From Coemansia sp. RSA 1200 (Eukaryota; Kickxellomycota; Kickxellomycetes; Kickxellales; Kickxellaceae): DNA of 64,000 bases. The stretch covers positions 1 through 64,000 of the forward strand of contig JANBTT010000021.1 in assembly GCA_027578915.1 (NCBI GenBank), in the 5' to 3' direction. Numbering within the stretch: position 1 is the stretch's first letter; each line of letters begins with the position of its first letter. Shown piece by piece: positions 52,701 to 62,290 of the stretch. The translations under genes and the position numbers were made by a program. The notes beneath the pieces were generated by a model. The model was given only the letters and a program-made list of their open reading frames with translations. It searched no databases and had not been told where the DNA came from.

Positions 52701-53060
52701 AAGGCTATCACGCAGTTTGGGCAGATGGAGTTCAAGAGCGGCGAGCCGGAGCGCGGACGCACAGTGTTTGAGGGCGTACTGGGCACGTATCCCAAGCGCG
52801 TGGATCTGTGGTCGGTGTATCTAGATATGGAGGTGAAGGCCGTCACCAGCCGCGGCCTCCACACGTTGGATGCAAGCGGCAAGTGCTGGAGCAACGCTCG
52901 CACTCTGTTTGAGCGCGTCACTTCCATGAAGTTCTCGTCCAAGAAGATGAAGTTCCTGTTCAAAAAGTGGCTGGGCTTTGAAAAGACCCACGGCACCGAA
53001 GCCACGATCGAGCATGTAAAGGACAGGGCGCTGGAATACATCAATTCGCTTGGCTCGTGA
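46713..53060 (+). CDS. RRP5: rRNA biogenesis protein RRP5
   Basis: The 2,115-residue protein is Rrp5 (human PDCD11), a nucleolar factor needed for processing of both 18S and 5.8S/25S rRNA precursors. A Lys-rich N-terminus is followed by a long array of S1 RNA-binding repeats (about residues 130-1710). Repeat starts are visible, for example VCEGMILTASIKSVEDRGYV, LRPGMLVTGTVRTFNEKGAV and ISVGETLKGTVSRIEDYGVF. An acidic linker rich in Asp, Glu and Ser (about 1710-1800) leads to C-terminal HAT repeats (about 1840-2115). These begin with the family hallmark SPNSSFLWLQFMAFYL and end HGTEATIEHVKDRALEYI. It is longer than yeast Rrp5 (1,729) and human PDCD11 (1,871). The start MAKETSK is chosen because the frame's earlier ATG lies in a probable 5'UTR intron. 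Confidence 0.96.
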   Translation: MAKETSKTPRGAKGDNRDKRSSKTNSTATTVTDFPRGGSNGLTPLEFREVTRQAEREAIFSDGVTSEKKAKKKRKSAENGESAKQMKSKKKKSKSAEKNSVADEDASDTDLLDDVRLAKVENLTTKKLSKGALVLGCVSAIYELELSIALPNGVTGAVPITSISPEMTASVEKAASDAESDSEDADAMDVDASDKDDPLDLSTRFFVGQFVKCVVVEVGNGDRAAAADKFKKKNNNSLRVELSLAPEEINNRIDPDDVCEGMILTASIKSVEDRGYVLNTGLPGKDVAAFLPSNAAQLWLERWMPDAEELKVGQLVEAAVTSVSADRRSMRFTIDPKVVSECMVQDTYKTMASIQPGQLVQATIMKVWDSGLSLRFMGFYDCSANLKSIGMFGASNKSEVGKEYPFGDTIKVRVLYVSLTAAAKTILVSTNPHILQLRSRPAPTGYELPNAACLAAGRAPAPQDSAVDTKDVQNGKSATKKSAIADMQMWPIPYGTVLEDCVVVNTVGSNGLALQITGVDSVQAYAAVSQLVDEGEDAPTLNKYAGRFCIGTHHRARVVGYDSIDATMLLSLRPSAVNNSLFSINDLRPGMLVTGTVRTFNEKGAVVDLTPQIRGFAFKEDLSDIPLKHPELQFKPGKEIVCRVSKVIWDQSKITLTARKSLVKSKLPVVWGYTEEEGAIPGAIVQATVIRAVKNGFVASLYQGTVCLIHSEARAPAVGQVIKCRIMKVNSAKRHILASLNIDPDTTVDALVDESSLNNVRSEFSKDVSQVSVGQLVSGSIVSVGEKTIKVCIEGSSLLAFLHVGHLSDHRGDVLDKILSRIAVGNILEELVITSTNEKRGVVNISAKKSLIKAAKAKCTPASAADLVVGSTCVGWVEAIVEYGAFVSFLGSYSALVPLEHISDRFVTSAKDFLDVDQTVVASIVSVDQADGEYKVRASLKESGIDVAATGCLEPTDLLEDYFDSLEAPEGDAVLESIGSQALVSVKQKHPYGVVVAPVKTGSPGALSEITSGLVMKQQAKERINECTGNAVIAACVLDVDSEKSIADYSLRSALVPNSADLEKAAAEGDYELLGKMLEKCNSRTATNQKALHKLYSSKAPTQLLIELVKEDYLVLSMPHLGNAIGFAVTKTYNNRSKPFMRFKPGQRLSGTIARVEQNKRTLVQLDSTASRSKNNAVVYGAEFTDIEVVKPVDPAVKRFGDYREGSLTVARVTTIDGNQANLEFGSNVKGRLHITELFDSDADIDADVKDAESVFAAAGVCPGKTVNVKVLGVCDGTANKFLPINHTTSPTETTLETTIRGAELEDKGSISQFRSRLVALRTAKSGHAVRGFIRGIGKSKDTKQPTVIIDLGIHISGVIPLVAATSDFAVVADPSGFFVPGMPIEVQIAKMDTASKEAQLAPYGKYIAGVSKPFESLEELKPGTHVIASVSKIMESVMFVNIELAGKVASNGIEYRSVRVSGKVDVFNATDKLSENVFAGFSKDQLVKAAVLSSASGKEGKKPTVKLSIRPSVVDPSKNATESVVDPRISSVADISAGQVVHGFVEKTTNVGCFVLLGPRFSARALISELTDEYVRDVAAAFPAGKFVTAIVMSTNPERNQVAISLKPSRIGNVTDAAGNVKRRLDQISVGETLKGTVSRIEDYGVFIKADDAFVNGLCYVREIADSEVPVDPKALYEIGDRVLAKVLKVDIKANRLALGLKTSYFAKDGEDKSGDVDGEASSDDEEEAAENNEGAMSVDDEAESSDDEASGSDSEEMDVDDAAVSSLPVANGFKWDDAEDDSDGSAEQERDSAAGSDDESDGEAAQSTKKNKSLKRAKLNHIAQDITADLPEQAPKRAVDFERLIVGSPNSSFLWLQFMAFYLGQSEVDQARDVAERALKTIFMSEVQEKMNIWVALLNLEHRFGSTEALEATLKRATQYMNPKHIYLQMAKIYERADQLGDAERMHKVAVSKFSGSCKVWVLFGLFYLKSGKISESRDLLARALKALPKRKHIKAITQFGQMEFKSGEPERGRTVFEGVLGTYPKRVDLWSVYLDMEVKAVTSRGLHTLDASGKCWSNARTLFERVTSMKFSSKKMKFLFKKWLGFEKTHGTEATIEHVKDRALEYINSLGS

Positions 53061-54175
53061 GTGCGTGCTGCCAGCCAGCTAAACAGCCAGCTAAACAGAC
53101 AGACAACTAAACAGTCAGCTGTGTCTGGGTTTCTTCTATGTTTTTTCTCTATATTTCCATTTATTCTAAATTGCAATCTTTCCGGGTCATACACTTCCAA
53201 AAGCCCTCCCAAGATGCCAAGCCATTTATTATTCTAAATGCCTGAAATGCCAGCCCAGGTGCTTTGGTTGTTCTTGGTTTCAGCACAAACAAAAACACCC
53301 AGGAGCGCAAAAAGGCGAATGGCGCCTCGGTTGCCCACGATGATGCTAGTGTAACTTTTTGTTTTTGGGCTGTAACGGCCGCAAGCCATGACCAAGGACG
53401 GACGACCTGCGATATCTATCCAAATAGCTGTTTGGATGGGTGTCAACCGCGGGTCTTGAGTTCCTACGTGGTCGTTTTTCTTTTTGATACCACAGCTGCC
53501 ATGACATGGTGGTCTTTTTCTTTCTCTAGCACATTGCCGATATAGGTCGCGCCAGCAACCCCCAGAACAAGCCCAGTGCAATTATTGTGTTCTGAAAATG
53601 AAGGAAATATAAAACACATGTGGCGCTCTTCTTTTCGCTGGCAGCGCACTAACCAACAAGGGTTTCTCAACGATAGCTGCTGCTGCTTTTTTTAAGCTGA
53701 GCTTTGTGCTCTTGGACAAAGTTTTTTTCCTTGAATGGCATACTCACAGTGGGTCTATTCTGCCATCCACAGTTCCAGCTCAGCCTTGCGTTTTCTCCCC
53801 TCCCCCTCTTCTTTTTCTTCATCATTTCACTACTCTTTTATCCTTTAATTTTTCCTGTTCAACTGCTGTTCAATAAACAACTGCACCGTCGTACACCGTC
53901 TGCATTATCTTGACTCTTCCCAGTCTCTTGGCACTCGCATTAGTTCATTCTTTTCCTTTTTTCTGGGTGTGGGAACAGTTTTTCTATTTATATTTGGATC
54001 TTCTCTTCCTTCATATTATTACTTCGGATAAACACTCCAAGCCTGTCTAGCTGTCGATCTTTCTTCTGCTTCTGTTCATATCTGTAGCAAGCAACAGACG
54101 CATCAGCCAGCACAAGAGAAAAAGAGAGGGGCGAAAAAGGCAGTCTTTTCTATTTCTGGTTGTCAGAGCAACACC
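53061..54175. promoter_or_regulatory. RRP5 3' flank and promoter/leader of the Rho GEF gene
   Basis: This 1.1-kb spacer contains the RRP5 terminator region and the upstream region of the GEF gene. From about 53760 it is very pyrimidine-rich, as in other leaders here. Small open frames on both strands are composition artefacts. No RNA gene was seen. Confidence 0.5.
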
Positions 54176-56135
54176 ATGCTTGCCAGACCTAAAAAATCCA
54201 AGCTCCAGCCCAGCCATGGCTCTGAGCCGCGTGTCATGGATCTGCTTGAGGCTGTGGCCATGGATCCTGATACGGAGCAGATGTATCGGGCAGGGCGACT
54301 CCAGCAGCAGCGGCGCAGAGCAGCTCACACTACCAAACACCAGCCGTCACCAGCCGATGGTAAGTAGCGTGTCGTAGTCTAATGCAAGGTCACCGACAAC
54401 ATTGACCAGGTTCAAACAAACTCCACAATCTTGTTGTTGATGTTGATATTGTTGTGGTCTTTTGCATGTTGAGACAGAGATAAAACCTTTTATTATGCCT
54501 GAAACACAACAACAACAGAAGCAGAAACAACGCAAAAAGAGTGTGTCGGCGCTTTAAAAATAGATGCTGCTCAAGATTTGCCTCACTCAACACCTGTCCT
54601 CACTCTCCTGCAGCTGGGAGCAGGCAGCTGGCAGCAGCATTTCTGCTTTTGCTCTATTTATCGTGCATGACGGAGCGTGTAGCAACCGCGATGATCGCCG
54701 CTTGGCGGGGTTCTTTCGGACGCCGCGCTGAAATAAAAAGGGAAGCCAGGCAGTGCTTTTACTTGTTTTTGTCCACTGCGCATACAGTCCGTATTAGCAA
54801 GATGTGGGCGTTGGGAGATCAAAGGCTAAACACCTGCGTCAGCGGTCCCTATTTTTTTTCTTTCCTTTCTTTCCTTTTTTACTTCTATATTCCGCCTTCC
54901 TTTGCAAGCGCCAAGCAGGCGTACTTTCCTTTCAAGGCTCGCCTTGCCCCATCTATGTCATTCCAGGAGCAGGATGCGGTCTATGTGGTCCCATCCAAAA
55001 CATGCTCTTCCTCTTGTTTTGCCATGTATATGGCATATACATCCCCAAAGTCTCTTTTGCTTAGTCTCGCTCTTTTTTGTCCGTGGGTGTCCACCTTTTT
55101 TTTTTCCTTATTCTGCGCTTTACCTTGTTTTGCTTTTCTTTTGCTACTTTGTTTTGTTTTTGATTTGTCCTGTGTGTCGAGTCTTCTGGATTTGTGGTCC
55201 ATCTTCATCACCAGCATCATCATCACTACCCTCTTCAGAAGAAACCTATTTTTACACTTTTATCTTGTGCTCCAAGCCAGTCTCATCTCGTGCTGCTTCC
55301 TACTTTTCTAATCTTCTGCTGGCCATTTTCCGTCTTCCTTGTTTCTTGTTCTACCCTTCTCTGTCTGGTATTGCACACCAATACTATCTTATTATATAAT
55401 CTTGCATTTACATTCTGTTATTGGCCTATATAGCAGCATCACCGTCAGACAGCACCGTCTCGAGCCATAGCATGCAATTCAGCTCTTCCGTAGCAACCCA
55501 GTCCATTCAGTCTGCTGCACTGCATCCACACAGCCACACACCGCACGCAGACATTTCACAGCAATGCCCCACCACTCCATTCTATCCGCATGAACAGATT
55601 GCTCGCTCAAAAAGGAATTCGCCAGCTCCGTCATACTGTGGTTCTGAGCAGTTATCCGGCGTAGCGACTGACCAGGATGCAGGAGACGACGAGCACTATC
55701 TGCGGCGTGTTTCGATGCTGTATCATGAGCTGTGGAGCAACGACTGGGTCGACATCAATACACCAAAGGACGATATCTCCACAACCACCGCTCACGAAAA
55801 CAGCATACCACAGGCAGACACGCCGCCGCCAACCCCGGCAAAAGTCCGGGCCCCGTCTCACGCTTTGTCGTCCCAGCAGAACGAAACAGTGCTGTCAGAG
55901 GCTGCAATAGCTGCGGCAAACAGATACAGCACATGGACGCTTTTGGATATGTGTGCCGACGAAAGCGTGGATATTCATTATACAAGACGCCCAATTGACG
56001 CAAGCTCAGTGAATAAGGATCTTCCGCCGCTGCCACCTATGCCTCCAGCTCCCAATGCTGTGCCATTGGAAGTAGATGCCAGTCCTCGGGAAGATTGTGA
56101 TGTCTATACGGTGCAGGGCTCTCAGCAGCAATACG

Positions 56136-56184
<49 letters not shown>

Positions 56185-59100
56185 GCAAGAACAGCAGAAT
56201 GAGCAGCAGCAACAGGACTCTCGCTCATCTTGGGGCTCGTTGATAGAGTCCTACATGGAGCGTAGCGTTACATCAAGCCAAACGCTGGCCGTTGACCAAC
56301 AACCGACAATATCAAGGTTTTCGCCATCAGAGCTTGCCGATGCCCTCGTGGGCACTGTACATAGGCTTGAGGACGACAGCACGCTTTCACAGCTCAAGCG
56401 ATGGAGTGTTGTGAAGGAGCTTGCTATTACCGAATCTCAGTATTTGCGAGACCTGCTTCTGCTGCGTACAGTGTTCTATGAGCCCATGTACTGTGGCTCT
56501 GAGAACAGCATGCTGCGTGTTGAGGATGCGCAGACCATATTCGGCAACCTGGACCAAATAATTGACTGTGCGCGCTCGCTTGTCGAGTATCTTACGGTGG
56601 CTGTTGTATACGAGTCCAACCGCTGCTTCATGGCACGCGACAGCAGTATCTGTAGCGCTTCTGGGCAGAACCGTAACCGCGATAGCCAGATGACCGATGC
56701 AAGCACGGTTAAAAGCCAGTTGGAATCCTCTGGAAGAGATTCGTCGACAGTCATCGAACCGGCCCTTCCTGCCGCTCTTTCTGGCATTAGAAGAGAATGC
56801 ACCAGCCGTCCAGCTTCACAGCCAGAGGCCAATTTTGTGCGTGCCAAATCGAATGACAGTGAGTCGCAGTTGCGAAACAGCGCTTGGGCAGACATATCGA
56901 TTGCCCAGGCATTTCTTCTTACGTCGCAGCGCATGGAGCGGGTGTATGGCCAGTACTGCCGCAACTTTGAGGCTGCAACACAGCGCCTGGTTGAGATAAA
57001 GCGCTCTGCGGCTGCAGCTGGATTAGACCCGGCCACGCCTCTCACAATACCACCAACACCTCTAACATCGTACCGTGCCCCATCAACTGCTTCGCCATTG
57101 TCAGAGATCTCTCGCGGGGGGTCGCGTAGTGCCGGCATCTTTCAAGTAAGCAGCGGACTGGACTATTACGAGTCAGTTGATATGCATTCAGGCTTTGGCG
57201 ATCCAGATACAACATACAATGCGTTTATCTTCCAGTTTATGACTGACCAGAAGCAGCTTCTTGAAGGAAAAACAACTAGCTGGGATCTTCCCTCGCTCCT
57301 TATCAAGCCGGTGCAGCGTATTCTAAAGTACCCGCTACTCATTCGCAGTCTTCTTGGGCTCACACCGCCGCACACCTCGGACCACAGTCGACTTGAGAAG
57401 GCTGCGCTTATTGTCGAGAGCATTGCTGAAACCATCAATGCGCTGAACGGCTGCAGTGGTTTGCGTATATCGACTGCCACTGCAATGTCGAATGGCTTTG
57501 CAAGTGGAGACGATGGGCAGAGTCGAATCACTCGTGAGCTCCGTCGGGTTCTTCGACGCAAGGGAGGGGGCAATGCGCCGCACACCTTGTCTAAATTCAG
57601 CGCCGAAATCGCAATGAGAGACAAAAGCAGATTAGCTGGACGTCCAAAGAGCCGCACGAAGGAGGCTGCCGAACAGTACAATAGCAACAGCGGAACACAT
57701 GGCGGTGGCCATTCCCAATCAAGCGGTGCCGAGGCACTCATTGAACAGCATGAGCTACGGTTGTCTGAGCTCATTCGGTCGCTGCGTCAATGGGAAAGCG
57801 ATCTTGGAACAATGCTGTGCCAACAAGCGACTCTGGCAGGACGCTGGAAAGAGCTCTATTCTCTGAGTGATCGCGAAAACGGCGGCAATGTGCCAGCAAT
57901 GCCCATGGATGCAAGTATGGCGGCTTCTGGCTTAAATAGCAGCTGCAGTGATGTGCCCTTTAGGGTCAGTGGTGACCCACGCACACCCACTACTACGAAC
58001 TGGCAACAGCAGCAACATGAACAACAGCAGAAGAGGCCTAATCAGCCAGAGCCTCATTCGCCATGGACGGGCTCTCAGCCGGATATTCGGGCCACCAAGT
58101 CACACAGCGTTCTTCGCAAGTATAACCGGAGCAGCAGCGGTCCGGATATTCTAGAGCCCCAGCTACCCGGCGCTGTTTCGAATGCGTCTGGAAGAACAGA
58201 CTTTTCCGAATCTCCCAGCAGCCATGATAACGATGAACGTGCCTGGCTTCTGCTGAAGGAGTCAAGTGTGTCCAGATACCACAATGCGCTCAACACGATA
58301 TTCAAGACGGTATATCCAAAGACAATTTGCAGCCCATTGCATTCAAAAGTCTATCCGGTTTTGAACGCATTGCTTCAGGTATACAGCGATGGTCCGAGAT
58401 ATATTCTAAGTGAAATTTCGCGGGCCACAAATCCAAACAGTTCTTCTCTTTTCATGAGCCCAGAACATGGCGATGAGCGTGCGTCGAAACTGCGGAACAT
58501 TCTTGCTGCGGACTTGCCAAAGCTGTTTGAGTATGAAAAGAACGTTGTGCGTCTGACTCTTGACCAGATCATTGTTATTGAGCGCGACTTCTACAGCCAG
58601 GTGGCCAGGCATCTTTCGCCCTTTGAATTTGGCACGGATCTTCCTTGGCCAAAGCACACACCAGATAATAACCACGAACATGTGGCAGATGAGAGTTCAG
58701 AAGAGGCGGCTACTAATTCTACAGAGCGCAGACTGCGCTCGTCTCGATCAAGAATCAATTGCCCATCGCAGGCGGATCCTGGCGCTCCTGGGTGGGGCGC
58801 CCAAATAATGTCATCTTTTGTAGCACGTTTTGCCGAGCGCAACCGTGTCAGCCCGAACGTTACGCTGCCTGCGGGGGCTGAGTGTATCAGCAGTGTTCAG
58901 GCAGGGCTGTGGCTTTTGGCGCAAGAAACAGAGAAGAACGGCCCATCCCAATGTATTGTAAAATCAAGGCGTCGCCAGAGCTTTACGGCCCCAAGCGATA
59001 CGACGGACTCGCGCTCAGAGTTTAGCATCACGTTTGATGAGTACTCGGAGACATCGGTGTTTGCACAGCCAACAGTGACAATGTCGATCCCAACAAACGG

Positions 59101-59689
59101 AACCTCTGCCTTTGGCATCCCCGCATCGCTTGACAGTCCAGGTGTAGGCATATCGTCGTCTGACATCCTGAATTGGCAGCATGGCGATGCGCCAGGTGGG
59201 CATGTGGCTGTTGCCGCGAATGCGAGATCTGTTTCATCCAAGCATGTCCGCAAGAAGTCGAGTGGGTTTATCGAGCGCTTTGCTCATCTGCGTCCTGGTC
59301 GTGCAGCACGTGTACAAGCGGCCCTGTTTGGCGGTGGCAGCAGTAGCAGCAGCACGTTGCCGCTCGATCTTGGAGCCGACCAAGTGAAAACACGAGCACA
59401 TCTTGGGCTTGCGATCAACGTCCACAAAAACAATCAGATGAGCGCAAAGAACCCGCGTGTCCGCTCACGCAGCACTAACTGCTCCGAAACTACCAATCCG
59501 CTGCAGGACAAAAGCGGGAGCTGGTCAACAAAGCTTGACAGATACGAGCCACTGCCGCTTGTAGATTCCATCCGGTTCAGCAAAGGCTTTATCGACTCTG
59601 CGTTCCGAGCAATGGGGTCTGAGAACACTACTCCAGCAGTCATGGCACACATGAAGGATTCTTCTTTGCGCACAAAAGGAACCGAGTGA
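54176..59689 (+). CDS. Rho-family guanine nucleotide exchange factor with DH and BAR-like domains (two exons)
   Basis: The spliced product is 1,479 residues. A Dbl-homology domain lies at about residues 380-735, opening with VVKELAITESQYLRDLLLLR and carrying the hallmark IKPVQRILKYPLLIRSLL. It is split by a long Ser-rich insertion between its early helices. No PH domain is evident. A helical region at about 830-1130 (LSELIRSLRQWESDLG, then VYPVLNALLQVYSDGPRYIL) resembles the BAR domain that follows DH in fungal Gef1 and animal Tuba, which activate Cdc42 at membranes. Exon 1 (54176-54359) ends at GTAAGT. Exon 2 starts at 55434 after CTATATAG and completes an Ala codon. The 1,074-bp intron is unusually long for this window. 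A polyglutamine tract encoded by 15 CAA units lies near residue 297. Confidence 0.85.
56138..56182 (+). repeat. (CAA)15 polyglutamine microsatellite in the Rho GEF
   Basis: Fifteen uninterrupted CAA codons are followed by mixed CAG/CAA/GAA codons. The pure-repeat core suggests length polymorphism between strains. It lies in the disordered N-terminal region, outside the DH domain. Confidence 0.9.
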
Positions 59690-62290
59690 GCATAACATAA
59701 ACGAATATTCAATGTAATTTTTATACTTTTTTCAATCAGCATTCTTTTCCTTTTCCTTTCCAAAATCATTCCATGTTCAATCTTTCATTTAAACTTTATT
59801 CCATCTCCTTTCTAAATCAACCACATTCCGATTGCTTCATTCTATGGCGGACCATATGGAATGTAGCGTGGCAAGCCTACGTTGGCGAGAGTATAATAAA
59901 TCGGCGTTGGTTCTGTGTTACGTGTAAGGACGGCGGCATACACAATTGTATATGCATAGCTTGTGAGAAGGCAGATGTGCAGATTGAAGACTGACTGGCA
60001 AGGCCGGCAACACCGCCACAGGATATCTGGATTCTGTGTTGAGCGCCACGCAAAAGTATCCGCGCAAACGTTGTTTGCATAGATGAACCCTAAATGAAGA
60101 AGAAAGGAAGAAAGGGCTACAAGAAGCAGAAAACGCAGCTGAATAGTGCGCAATGAATAGCCTGACAGTCACAGCCGTTCTTTATTCTATTTACAAGTGC
60201 AAGTATACTTCATATTCGTGTCACTTTTTTTTTGCAATGTCCTTTTGCAAGTGCCGAGTCTTGGCCGTTATTTCAGCTTTTTGGACACGGTGCTTCTAGT
60301 CAACCAAAAGCCGTGCCAAAAAAGCACCTAGGATGTAGGGAAAGGCTGTGTGCTGTGTCTAGGGAAGAGGGAAGCTTATCTCGCTAGCCAAGACTAAAGC
60401 GGCAAATACAGCAATACCAACAACAACAATGGTAGTAGCAATGGTAACAATAATAATAATAATGGCTTGTTTGCTAAATTTATCTGCATACCACTTTGGT
60501 TGTTTTTAGCCAATTCAGAACAAGAGCCAGGTTTCTTTATACTGAATCTTTTGTTTGAAATATCTATTGTTCTTGGTGTTTGCAACAATGAATGCAGAAC
60601 ACATGTTGGGAAATCTAGTGACTATATTAGAACTGAATCGCATTTAGACCGCTGTCATGAAAACAATAAGCGATATCAAAACATGTAAAAAATAACAAAA
60701 CAACATCCAGTCTATACTTTTCTTGTCAATTTTTTGTTATCTTTGCAACTATTTGGTAATAAAAAAAGCAACCGGCTGCTGAGGAACATGTTTTTTCAGC
60801 CATAAATACATATCGGTACATATGCCAAACTAGGCATTACAGAAAAAGACGTCACGTTCTTTGTTTCTCTTTTTCTGGTGTAAGAAAGGAGGAAAAATGA
60901 AGCTACATAAAATGTACTGTTGGTTCCCGACTAAACATGGAATGTTGATGAAACGCAATCGTAAGCAAAAAGAAGAATGGATAAGAAGAAAACAAGACGC
61001 TTCCATTGTTGGCACTAGACTGCTGTGTTTGAAAACAAAAAAGAGAGAATGGCAGATGGAATGTATTGAGCGGCAATGTTCCACCACTAAGAGAAATACG
61101 CCTCTAATCAGGTGAGACAGGCTTTTAACTCCGTTCGAGGCCGCTGCTCTGACACAGAAGCTAGTCATCCATTCCATATTCAATGGCGTAGTATTATTTT
61201 GCTTTTTTGATAAATTGTTTCAATATAAAAAAGCCATTCAAACACAGATTCTCCTCTTTATTTTTTGCATGAACTTTGGGACACGATATATTCTACGTTG
61301 AAAGAACAATCCTGTCTGGTGGTCGTTGCCTCTAAAACTTTTCGCTGCGGCTTATGTTACGTGAGTATCATCTGAGGTCTAGCATATTAAAAAGTATTTG
61401 CATTGCTTGGCTTCCAGAGTCCTTGCTCCCTTCTTTTATTCGTTTCTCTCAGTGTCCCCATTCCTCATTTACTCATCCGCTAGTTTAGTTACTTTTTCCT
61501 TTACGAAAAACTACTTTTTTTTTCACCATTGAAGGTCCTGTCCTGTTCCCTTCCTTACCATTCTCAATTATCAAACACGCACCACAGTACTTTAGCATTG
61601 CTATCCACACTAGTGCTTTGTTATTACATGTGTGTTACTTTTCCTCTTATGGCCATACCAACATAGCAATGCAATACTAGTAACATCACACATTTGTCTT
61701 TCTGCTGTACGCTGCTTGCCAATAACTTTTTTTACAATATAACCCTCATCAAACCCCTTTGCTATAAATAGTACCGTGCCTTTGGCTGTATCATCCGTCT
61801 GTGCAACATTTGGCCTGCGAAGAGGACTCTCTAGACCAGTAAAGTCTACAAAAAAAGGAACTGTCTTACAAAAAGTAGTAGCATCTGTTATTAGGCGCAC
61901 TGGTTTCAACCGGGCGTTTGTTCTGTGAGTTTCCCTATTTCTACGTGTGGATAACTATATTGCTGCACATTACTGCTGTTTCAATCTAGTGGGTTTCCAT
62001 CTTCATTCTTGCCAGATCCTATCTTTCTTGTTGTACTTTCTGTTCAGTCAACTTGAGCTAAAAGAGAGAGAGAAAAGCCACTACAAGCCTAAAGCTTCAA
62101 TCTCTTTGTTGTGCTCAATCATAATCTCTCGTCTTCGCTTTATTTTCTTATTATAGTCCACTTGTATTATATTATCTTTGTTTTTATTTCTGCTTTTGTC
62201 TTGCTGCTGCCAACACGACAGGAGCGTCTATATTTTCAGTCACAGAGGCCGTATTTCTAGGCTGCGGGTGCTCAGGACATTGTTAGCATA
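59690..62290. other. AT-rich intergenic region before the oxidase gene
   Basis: This 2.6-kb AT-rich spacer holds the GEF terminator region and the promoter and leader of the oxidase gene, the latter pyrimidine-rich from about 61,400. A minus-strand frame at 61610-61909 has weak resemblance to a retrotransposon protease segment and is discussed as a finding. A secreted-looking frame at 59842-60153 lacks an ATG. An AAT/CAA-rich low-complexity stretch lies near 60420-60465. Confidence 0.45.

Noticed and set aside
54541..55311. 256-codon frame with hydrophobic stretches inside the GEF intron
   Set aside because: It is a pyrimidine-rich intron tail translated as Phe/Leu/Ser/Cys. It starts without an ATG and has no codon bias.
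59842..60153. Secreted-looking minus-strand frame (hydrophobic start, five cysteines)
   Set aside because: It begins at TTG, an in-frame stop lies just upstream with no ATG between, and no convincing upstream exon was found.
60861..61115. Lys-rich small frame before the oxidase gene
   Set aside because: Its composition follows local A-richness. It has no start ATG at the frame's beginning and no motif.
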